Below, piece by piece: positions 1 to 8,512 of a stretch of DNA of 64,000 nt. The stretch is from Adenanthera pavonina (Eukaryota > Streptophyta > Magnoliopsida > Fabales > Fabaceae), in NCBI GenBank assembly GCA_026686845.1, contig JAIVEN010000008.1:36336501-36400500 (forward strand). Reading direction: 5' to 3'. Position 1 is the first letter of the stretch, and every line of letters begins with the position of its first letter. The position numbers were made by a program, and so were the translations under genes. The notes beneath the pieces are model-generated. The model was given only the letters and a program-made list of their open reading frames with translations, had not been told where the DNA came from and did no database searches.

Positions 1-163
1 GAAATATTAAAAAAATTATGGTGGAGAGAGATTAAGAGAAATACAATTAAGATGAATTATAATTTAAGAAAGGCAATTTTAGAAAGTTATGGTAACTTTT
101 GAAAATATTAAGGTTTTCAATTAATTTTTTAAGTATGTTTGAGATAGATAAATATGACTTATA

Positions 164-452
164 TTTCCTCTGGTTCTATTTATAAGGGAAAATTTATTAT
201 TTTGGTAGTCCTAAATATAAGAGACGAAAAAAAGTTAATGCTGCATTAAATTTTTTGTCCAAAATTTACCCTTCATTAATGATGTGAGAGAGATTAAATA
301 CATTATAATTAAAATTAGTATTAAATTAAGTAGGGGTTATTTTGAAAGAAATTTAAAATATAAGATAAATTGATTATTTTTAACTAACTAAAACTATTTT
401 TTTAATAATAAAAAAATATAATTTTTTTTTTATAAATGGAACTGAGGGGAGT
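164..452. mobile_element. Stowaway-like MITE
   Basis: The two ends are imperfect inverted repeats. The left end reads TCCTCTGGTTCTATTTATAA, and the right end reads TTATAAATGGAACTGAGGGGA followed by GTA when its last part is included. CTCCC-type ends and TA flanks are typical of Stowaway (Tc1/mariner-derived) MITEs. The interior is AT-rich and non-coding. Ends are accurate to a few bases. Confidence 0.55.
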
Positions 453-808
453 AATAGAAAATAGAGGTATTATAAATAAGTTTGTAGTGTAGAAAATGAT
501 ATATAAGTAAACTATTCTTATTTATTTTATTTTATTTTCTATACAAACATTTTTTTCGGCCACCATTCCCTAGATAAACAGTTGCTCCACCTAATTATTT
601 GTATTCCCTCTGGTCATTTTTATTAGTCACATTCTAAAAGTTTTCTATGATCTTAAATATAAGTTGCTTTTTATGAGTTTTTGGAGCATTAATTACTGTG
701 AACACCCCATTTTGTCCGGACATTTTTATAAAAAAAAAATAATAATAATAATAAATAGATAAAGATAAAATAATAAAAATTAAAAAAAAATTGAAATCGA
801 AATTAAAA

Positions 809-813
<5 letters not shown>

Positions 814-859
<46 letters not shown>

Positions 860-860
860 T
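814..860. repeat. (AAT)n microsatellite inside the LTR
   Basis: About 15 uninterrupted AAT units lie near the 5' end of the LTR-like element, preceded at 738-754 by a shorter AAT run. Confidence 0.9.
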
Positions 861-999
861 TTTACCCTAAAAAAAAAAGGGTTTTGGGCCAAACTTTGGC
901 CCAAAATCTGAAATAATAAAAATAAAAGGGAAGGAGGGCCATATTGGGCTGAGATCATTTCAGCCCAATGTGTCACGCCTGAGCCCCTAGGACTCAGCG

Positions 1000-2095
1000 G
1001 CCCTGTTAGTTCAGGAGGAGCCCTTTAGGGCTCGGTGAGAAGGGGACCAGAGAGGAGGCTCTGCCGCGCAGCTCCAGAAGCAGAGAAGGCTGAGAGAGGG
1101 CAGGGAGAGCTGGCCGCGGGCGAGGGAGGCTGAACCAGTGGGAGCCCTTAGGGCTCGGCCGAAGGAGAGCGAGAGAGAAGAGGGAGGCCGCGGGTGAGAG
1201 GAAGAGCCCACGAGAAAAAAGAAAGGAAGGCAAGAAATAGAGACAGAGGGAGTCGCTCGAGAGGACGGACCGGAGGGAGCCTTAGGGCTTGGCCGAAGAA
1301 GAATCAGAGGGGGCCTTAGGGCTTAGCAGAGGGCAAATCAAAAAGGGTTAGGGCTTGAATCTGTGAGTCCGAGTTCAAACTGAGGGAGCCAGAGCTCGGG
1401 CACGAGATTGAGAGGGCTCGAGCAGGGGAAGGAAAGGAGAGGCTGATGGAGCTCGAGTGAAATGGTGGAAGGACTAAAGGCAGAGGATCTTGGGTCAGGA
1501 CCGGATCAAGCGGATACGTGAGCCACGTGGGTGCCACGGGTACGAGAAAAGGCAAATGCAAAGGAGGGCAGAAATGGACAAGAAGAATCCCTCCACTCAT
1601 CCGTACTCTGTCACAGCAGAGTAGTGGAGGTAACGGAGCCTTCGGACGAGCCATGTTCTACAGCTTGAGGGCCAGGAAAACAACAAAACTCCCTCCATTA
1701 CTCTGCACTCGGTACAGCAGTGTAGTGGCGAGAATGAGAGCAATCGGGACGAGGGGTGAGGAAGGACATCTGGAGACGCACGAAACCTGAAATGAGACTG
1801 AGAAAAAGCAGTCACGCGTTCGGTCTGGAGAGGGAAGTCACTCGCGGGAACTCTATAAGAATCGAGGGAAGGCATTGGCACGGGGGGGGGGAGAATTTTG
1901 GGGAGAGAACAGGGAAGGAGTGGAGGATTTTTGGACATTGAAAAATCCTAAGAGGCATTGTGAGATCGAAGAGGAAGCTGAAGGAAGCGGTGAAGAGGAA
2001 TTCCCAGAGACAAGGGAAGCCAAAGGTGAAGAGCTAGAAGACGGAGGGGGAGCTGCAGGAGGACGAATTGAAGATCCAAAAGAGTGTTCCGACTG
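1000..2095. repeat. GC- and purine-rich LTR segment with short repeats
   Basis: This block is much richer in G and A than anything nearby. A motif resembling GGAGCCCTTAGGGCTCGGCC recurs near 1017, 1140, 1277 and 1309. A second motif pair, CCCTCCACTCATCCGTACTC near 1590 and CCCTCCATTACTCTGCACTC near 1690, is followed in each case by a CAGCAG/CAGCAGTGTAGTGG-type tail. Open frames here (for example 1875-2099) are low-complexity Glu/Gly-rich strings without a recognisable domain, so I do not call genes. Composition changes abruptly to T-rich at about 2096, beside GGTAATG, which could be a splice donor. Confidence 0.6.
1849..1860 (+). promoter_or_regulatory. Possible LTR TATA box (CTCTATAAGA)
   Basis: CTCTATAAGA sits in the GC-richer segment of the LTR, just before a purine-rich stretch that could begin the R region. 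Plant LTRs usually carry a TATA box at the U3/R border. This is position-based inference only. Confidence 0.3.
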
Positions 2096-3510
2096 GTAAT
2101 GCTTAGGCTTAGTTTCAGACAGTAGGTTGAGGAATTTTAGTTTCTGTGTTGGGTCGATTCGGATGCTGATTGTTGTTGGCGTTAGATACTGTGCTCTGTT
2201 TTGTTTGCCAGATTTGGATGCTCTGTTTTGTTTGATATTAGATGGGTTTTCTTTTTGTGAAGTTGGTTTGTTGTCTGTTGCTATAATGATGCATAGTTTT
2301 GATGATGGATTTCATGTGATTTTGATAGCTGATAGGGTAGACATTTAGTGAGTCAATGTGTTCGAGATTTGTTTTGCTTCGTAAGGTCCCGTTGCTTGAA
2401 ATTTGATCTAGGGATTATGGGACATCTAACTTCTGGTTCTATTGAGGGGTGCTAGAAATTTTGTATTCAGAAAATCTCCGTGCGTTTTGTTGGAGGTTCT
2501 GTTTCAATTGTTAATATTGGGGAGATTAGGCTTGGTTATTTGGGTTCTTTGTAGCAGAAGTCAGTTGCTTTTTTACGCACTGGATATGTATAGTGTATAG
2601 GTTTGAGGAGATGAAATGTTGAGGAAAGAAAGCCCTGGGCCAGTGAGCTTTGTGTTTGTTTTATTATTTTTATCCCTTGATTTGTTGTAGTATGCTTGAA
2701 ATATATGGGGGAAAAGAAGAAGACCAATGTTTTCACGACTTTAGAATTTTGCTTCGTGATTTATATGAATTTGGTAATGGGTTTTGTGTTAAAAGGCTAG
2801 GCTACCTTATTTTGTAAAGTGGAGTAGGAAAACCAAATGTTCACTGGTATTTTAGCCCAAGCATGTGGGACTAAAGATTGTTTTTTCCTTCACTTCGTTC
2901 ATGAAGGGTTATTTTCAAATGGATCTTTCAAAATATGGTTACAGCATTCCACCTTCACAGTTTGGGATAAGTTCCTAAGAGTCAATTAGGAATGGTGTTA
3001 CTGGCCCTAGGATTATGCACTCTACTCTCCATGGCATATTCACTAAATGCAGTGTTGTTATTTTCAATTTTCTTGAGAGATATCTGGATTATTTTGTTAT
3101 GGTATCATTTGCCTTTATGTTTTGTATGTCATTTAAGACATTAAGTGGTGTTTATTGCATTACGCTTGAAATATTAACGGGATAAGTATTATTGCTTTAA
3201 TAGTAAAATGTGATAATAATAAGAGAGAGAGAGAGAGGAGTAAATGTAGTGTCATGAAAAAAAGAAAGTTTTAGAGTTTACCCCGAGGGACTAAGTCTTC
3301 ATGGGTAAGTAATATGTCAGTCAAAGGGTGTCATGAGTAAGGAGTTGCCATGGTACTTACATTAGTTAACCTTCAAATGTTTTGAGTTTCAATGGTTCCT
3401 TGTTTTTAATAATAACAATAGATAAGTAAAATAAATAATAAGTAATTTAAATAAGTAAAAATATTATTTGCAAATTTTCTTTATCTTTATGCTTTGAGTA
3501 GTAGTATTTT

Positions 3511-3852
3511 GAGTGTTTAGACACTAATCAGTAAATTATGAGTGACTAAATCACCATATATGCTGTTTGGTTTTATTTGGAAATTGACTTTTGAAAATAA
3601 AAAAAAATAGATAAAAGTGTTACTTTAATTATTTTATTTTCGAGAATGGTCTTTAATTATTTATTTTCCTAAGAAAATGCAAACGATTTATGAATAAAGA
3701 GTAATATAAATAATCTTAAAATAAATAGATAAATAATATGTCTTGAATGTATCAATTTTATCTTAAATCTCTTTTTTCAAGTATTTTTTTTAAAAAGGGT
3801 TTTCTAGGTGCATCTCTTTAAATAAGCAACTAAAAAAAAATTTTTTATGATG

Positions 3853-3883
<31 letters not shown>

Positions 3884-4640
3884 TACACTTATCTTCTAAA
3901 AACATTTTTGTTGTATAATTTGAAATAAAGAGTTAAAAATAATTTGGACAAGGATCATTCATGTATCGCCAAGTTTTTATTTTCTCTAGCTATTTACCAT
4001 GAGTGGTAACACCGTGGAGGATTAAGTATTAATCAGCAACTTGTAAGCGACAAAATCGCTACATATGTTGATCATTTCTCTTTAGAAATATACATAATGA
4101 TGGTGTGTTAAGTTCTTCTTGATGTTTTATTTTTTTTATTTATTTTTTTATTTTCTTTGTAGTAAGAGAATTTTATCAATTTTCCTTTTTTTTAAAAACA
4201 ATTCCTGCCAAATTATTTATTTTCCTTCCATGTTTTATTTATTCATTTTTATTATCGTTTCATAATAAAAGGATAATATAATGGTTGAAACCAAAGTTAT
4301 TTGTTCCCTTCCAAGTTTTTATCCGTTCCGCTTATCTGCTCCGAGTGGTAACACTGTGGGTATTTAAGTGTTAATCAGTAACTTGTGAGTGATAAAGTCA
4401 CCACATATGCTTATCATTGTTTTTTTCAAAATATACATAATGATCACTTTTTTTTAATTTTTTTAAATAAATAGGTGTTAAGATGATTTTTATAATAAAA
4501 AGGAAACAAAAAATAGTTGTACAAAAAATTATTTATTTGCTTTCGAACTTTTTGTACATTTTGTCTCGAGTAACATTACCGTTGACACTTAGGTATGAAT
4601 GGGTAAATGTGAGTGATAAAGTCACCACATGAGCCAATTG
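3511..4640. repeat. Four spaced, diverged repeats inside the LTR
   Basis: Related blocks of about 60-78 bp lie at 3511-3570, 4001-4078, 4343-4419 and 4568-4640. Each begins GAGTG or GAGTA. Most run through an ATCAGTAACTTGTGAGTGA-like core and end near AAAGTCACCACATATG. The spacing between block starts is about 490, 342 and 225 bp, so the array is irregular. T-rich spacers separate the blocks. Confidence 0.65.
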
Positions 4641-5010
4641 GTTTTATTTTGTGAAAATAAAATTGTTTTCAAATATTTCTTTTTTCTTTTTAAAATGTTC
4701 CAAATCACATGATTTTAGTCATATTTGTTTAAAATTGAGAAAAAAAATATATATTCACTTTTAGGAATTAATTAAATAAAAATAATAATAAATGAAAAGA
4801 GCAAATAATGGAAATTAATCTGTCTTTTACAAATTAAAACACACCAACCAATTCTAAAAATTGTTTTCTTTGTAGAAAGACAAATTATTTTCTATAAACC
4901 TTTCTTTTCAAAGAAAATATACCAACCCAGTGACACGCATTTTTATTCCGAACTACGTCGACTTTGATCTCTATCACAGGGTACGTAGGCCCCAGACTCT
5001 CATTCTGGGT

Positions 5011-5230
5011 CAAGTCCACTTTTGTAAATAAATAAGTATTTTCTAATTTATTTGGTGTTTTTTCTCTTAATTTAATAAATATTTACCAATTTATTTTCCC
5101 AAGTCCACTTTTGTAAATAAATAAGTATTTTCTGATTTATTTGGTGTTTTTTCTCTTAATTTAATAAATATTTACCAATTTATTTTCCCAAGTCCACTCT
5201 TGTAAATAAATAATATTTTTCTTAATTTAT
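5011..5230. repeat. 89-bp tandem repeat, about 2.5 copies
   Basis: Copies begin CAAGTCCACTTTTGTAAATA at 5011 and 5100, with a partial and slightly diverged third from 5189. The first two copies differ at only about one position, so this duplication is recent compared with the rest of the LTR. Confidence 0.9.
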
Positions 5231-5860
5231 TTTTCCTAACTTTTCATATTTTCATTTTATTCTCATTTTTATATTTTCCTTATTTTAATATGTATTTTTA
5301 TTTTTGCATGTGAATGGTAAAAGGGCAACCAAAATAAATTTGTAAAAAGCCATAAAAATTGCATGATCAGCCTAAGGTAACCGTTCTTAGGAACAGGTGT
5401 TGTGGGGGTGCCTAACACCTTCCCCTCTCACAATCGTACTCCCGAACCCAACTTTGGTTCGCAGACCATCCTTGTCCCCTTTTTTTTATTTTTGTTCCGA
5501 TTTTCCAAAATTTCCCTTAAAATTTTGGTGGCGACTCCCTCCGAACCCGACCTCCCGCCGGGCGGGCCGGTTTCACCCCTTCTTCTTCTTATTTCTATCT
5601 CTCCGCGCCATCCGCGTCGCATTTCCAGGTGTGACAATTACTTTGTTTCCAAAATGTCCTTATTTAATCATGAGAGAGAATGTGGATTGTTTGAATTTGT
5701 AGTATTTATTGGAGGATAAAGATAGAAAACACATTAATTTTAAGATAATTTTAATAATGTAATAAATTTTTCTTAATTTTGATTAGATAATTAGAAGTAA
5801 CTTATATTAAGGATAGAAAGGAGCATCAAGGACGGAAAAAATGTCCAAAACTAATTAATA

Positions 5861-6119
5861 CTCCCCCTGTTCCTTAATATAATATCATTTTAATCAAATC
5901 AGGAGGATTAAGAATTGAAATTAAAACTAATTGATTACCTCGATTTCTCCGAAAATCCCAACATTTTTCCAAAACTACTCTTATTTAATCTATTCCTCTT
6001 TATTTTTGGATACATTAAATAGAGGCATTTTTTGAAAATGTATAATAAATACTACCCCCTATATTATAAAGGGTCTTATATTTAGGATCAAGATAAAAGA
6101 TCCTATAGATCGGAGGGAG
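5861..6119. mobile_element. Stowaway-like MITE, family A, copy 1
   Basis: The left end is CTCCCCCTGTTCCTTAATAT and the right end is GATCGGAGGGAG, with TA on both sides (5859-5860, 6120-6121). The interior landmarks are AAAACTAATTGATTACCTCG, CCAAAACTACTCTTATTTAA, a TATAATAAATACTAC segment and GGGTCTTATATTTAGGATCA. The same landmarks recur in other copies in this window (6333, 15871, 20340, 20560, 27590, 35856). Confidence 0.85.
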
Positions 6120-6332
6120 TATTTTATTGAAATCCTAAAATCACATAATTTTAAATAAAAACCAAAAGTTCAAAACGATAAGATTTTAACACAAGGGAAG
6201 TATCTTATTGGTTTAACTGGGCACTATAATAAAGATGAGTAATTAACAAAGTTGTTTCCCATGACCACACAAAATAGTTACTCTATGTAACCTATGAAAG
6301 CATGTAACTGATTTTTCAATATTAAAAAATTA

Positions 6333-6601
6333 TCCTCCCTCTATTTCTTAATATAAGACTCTTTTAACTGAATTATACAAATTAAAAATTGGAATCAAAA
6401 CTAATTAACTACCTCAATTTCTCCGAAAATCTCAACATTTTTCCAAAACTACCCTTATTTAATCTCTCTCTTTTTCTCTTTGAATATATTAAATAGGGAC
6501 ATTTTTTTGGAAATGTATAATAAATACTACCTCGTATATTGTAAAATATCTTATATTTAGGATCAGGGTAAAATGTCTTATATATACGACCGGAGGGAAT
6601 A
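6333..6601. mobile_element. Stowaway-like MITE, family A, copy 2
   Basis: It runs from CTCCCTCTATTTCTTAATAT to CGACCGGAGGGAATA and has all the family landmarks in the same order as the copy at 5861. The two copies are in the same orientation, about 215 bp apart. Confidence 0.85.
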
Positions 6602-6862
6602 CTCACTCTATTCTTGTATATAAGTCACCCCTAATTAACTCACCAAAATTAAGGTAAATTAGTTAAAGTAATAATGTTATCTTAAATTTGAAATATTTTC
6701 CATTTTTGCTACTGATAGCAAACATCATTTATTAGAATAGGGTAGGAAGGCAAATCTGGAATAAAGTATTAAATACTCCATTGAACCATACAAAATAACT
6801 TACATATAGGACCATGAATTTCTTCTAGATTATAACTAACATATAGGACTAAAAGGAGTAAA
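6599..6862. mobile_element. MITE-like element abutting family A copy 2
   Basis: The left end TACTCACTCTATTCTTGTAT is an imperfect inverse of the right end CATATAGGACTAAAAGGAGTA. TATAAG or TTATAT follows each terminal motif, as in other Stowaway-like elements here. It shares its left border with the preceding MITE. Confidence 0.45.
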
Positions 6863-6919
6863 CAATGTCCCTGATTTTTTAGATTTTGTGTAAAGTATAA
6901 AAAGGTATTTTAGTTTCAT

Positions 6920-7217
6920 GCTTTCTTCATCCCATTTTAATTTTTGTTTTATAAATTTTTTCATTAAAAATAATAAAACATTAATTTTTCTATAAAAAAA
7001 AGTATTTGTTTGACATTTTTCATTATTAATAAAATATTAATTTTTTTTACCATTTTACCCTTTATTAAAAATAATGACAGATGGAGTATAAATTATCTTT
7101 TAGAGCATTTAAATCAAATGTATTTTAATAAAATATCATTAATTTTTACTATAATCTAAGTTATTTAATGACTTTTTTGGTATATGTGAAAACAATTAAA
7201 ATGATATGGAAGGAGTA
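6920..7217. mobile_element. MITE-like element
   Basis: The left end CTTTCTTCATCCCATTTTAA and the right end TTAAAATGATATGGAAGGAG form an imperfect terminal inverted repeat, with a TA after the right end. An internal GACAGATGGAGTA at about 7076 suggests that two related elements may be merged here. Confidence 0.45.
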
Positions 7218-7970
7218 TAAACTACTTGTAGAGTATTGAACTATGGAATATGTAATAAAAGATTTACATCTCATGAATCATTCAATAAAAATTCAGAGAA
7301 TTGATTTAAAAATAAGTATTTCAATTTTATCTGTGATAGTTAGTTTAAGTGATTTGACATTTAATTATTCTCATTAAATAAAATCATAAGTTTTAGTCTT
7401 ATATATAAAAAAAAATTGTTGCTAAGAAAACTTTACACTGATGTGATATAATTTTTTTTAATTTAGATTAATTAGTGTCCATTGTGATTTTTTAAAAAGA
7501 AAATAGGTTGATATAATTCTTACTTGAAACTAATATACATCGGATTTTTTTCCTTTTAGGTGATTTCTGTTCTTTGCTTATTATTGATGGGAACATAGTT
7601 TGCTACAGGGATACATTTTTCCCCCTCCTTTTTATTGAAATATTGTAATGGATTTTAAATATTAAATATTGATGATGATTTTTTTTGTGAAAGATTATTT
7701 TTTATGATGATGATTAGTATTTTATAACATACGATGCTTGGGAGTTTTAACTGTAGGAGGAAGAAAAGCAATAACGGGCCACGCAACTCATTAACTGGGC
7801 TTTGGGTAACACTTTGTTTTTTGCCAAGGCTTTGGGTAACGCTTTGCGCTCCTACTTCTGTAGCTATATTTCCCAAAACCCATTCCCTGCACGTGCTTTC
7901 TTCCTTCACTCCCTCACACTCACATTTATTATTATTATTATTATTATTATTACTAGTATTATTTGTTAAT
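7218..7970. other. Intergenic, with a non-AT islet and (ATT)n
   Basis: Mostly AT-rich. The islet at about 7741-7920 has higher GC and a short direct repeat (GGCTTTGGGTAAC at about 7799 and 7829). An (ATT)n tract follows at 7926-7953. Open frames on both strands here are short and overlap the repeat. I see no gene. Confidence 0.6.
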
Positions 7971-8450
7971 CCCTCTTGTCCAAAATATAAGTTCTCTTTT
8001 AGAATTATTTTTGAACCAAAATATAAGTTCTCTTTAGGTAAAGTCAAAAGTATTAATGATTTTTTTTCTAATTTATTGTTATCATTAATTAGTTCATGAG
8101 AGAGAAAATTATTTTGAAAATTGTATTTATTAAGGGTAATGTTAGAAAATAATATAAGTTTTTGACAAATTTAAATAGTTTAACTCCCTTCTTTTGATTT
8201 GTGTGTACTTTATCAAAGAGGACTTATATTTTGGACTTGAGAAAGTAAATTTGTCAAAAATTTATATTGTTTTCCAACATTACTCTTAATAAATACAATT
8301 TCTAAAATAACTTTATTTCTCATGAGCTAATTAATGATAAGAGTAAATTAGAAAAAAAATCATTAATACTTTTGACTTTATCTAAAGAAAACTTATATTT
8401 AATCCAAAAAAAAAATTCTAAAAAAAAATTTATATTTTGCATTGGAGGGA
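7971..8450. mobile_element. 480-bp foldback (hairpin) MITE
   Basis: Arms of about 203 bp (7971-8173) and 206 bp (8245-8450) are near-complementary along their full length. For example, GTAAAGTCAAAAGTATTAAT on the left matches ATTAATACTTTTGACTTTAT on the right. The outer ends are CCCTCTTGTCCAAAATATAA and TTATATTTTGCATTGGAGGG. The spacer is 71 bp. Such perfect arms could fold into a long hairpin RNA. No coding sequence is present. Confidence 0.85.
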
Positions 8451-8458
8451 ATACCTGG

Positions 8459-8512
8459 GTTAACTCTCTTAGTTTGTGTATACTTTATTAAAAAGGACTT
8501 AGGATCGGAGGC
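8459..8512. repeat. Second copy of the foldback loop sequence
   Basis: TTAACTCTCTTAGTTTGTGT ... TTAAAAAGGACTTAGGATCGGAGG resembles the spacer of the foldback element (about 8180-8233), where TTAACTCCCTTCTTTTGATT is followed by a TATCAAAGAGGACTTATATT segment. It lies immediately outside the right arm, so the loop unit occurs twice in direct orientation. Confidence 0.65.

Larger units (their letters stand above)
697..5636. mobile_element. Solo-LTR-like insertion (Ty3/Gypsy, Tat/Ogre-like), 4.94 kb
   Basis: The element starts TGTGAACACCCC and ends GGTGTGACA, giving TG...CA ends in an inverted repeat. ATTAC flanks it on both sides (692-696 and 5637-5641), a perfect 5-bp target-site duplication. 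Near the 3' end lie GAACTACGTCGACTTTGATC, GTACGTAGGC, GGTGCCTAACACCTTCCCCT and GGTGGCGACTCC. I know these phrases from LTRs of large plant Gypsy elements of the Tat/Ogre group. No gag, protease, reverse transcriptase or integrase frame is visible, and no second copy of the LTR start occurs inside. The simplest reading is a solo LTR left by recombination between two LTRs. A non-autonomous element with unrecognised ends is the alternative. Confidence 0.75.
602..5825. mobile_element. MITE split by the LTR insertion (halves 602-696 and 5642-5825)
   Basis: The left half begins with CCCTCTGGTCATTTTTATTA and contains TCTTAAATATAAGTTGCTTT near 650-671. The right half contains AAGTAACTTATATTAAGGA near 5799-5818, which is the inverted counterpart. 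Joining the halves across the duplicated ATTAC gives a MITE-sized element of about 280 bp. I infer that the MITE was present first and the LTR element landed inside it. The right boundary is poorly defined. Confidence 0.5.

Noticed and set aside
1316..1938. Overlapping open frames of 90-113 codons on both strands in the GC-rich LTR segment
   Set aside because: Low-complexity Ser/Pro/Leu or Glu/Gly strings, on both strands at once, inside an LTR and without domains.
3867..3886. CRISPR-like or regulatory meaning of the many (TA)n and (AAT)n tracts
   Set aside because: They are ordinary microsatellites without spacers or other structure.
7655..8099. Frames of 130 and 121 codons in opposite directions
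   Set aside because: Both run through the (ATT)n tract and the foldback arms. The Asn or Leu runs are translated microsatellite.
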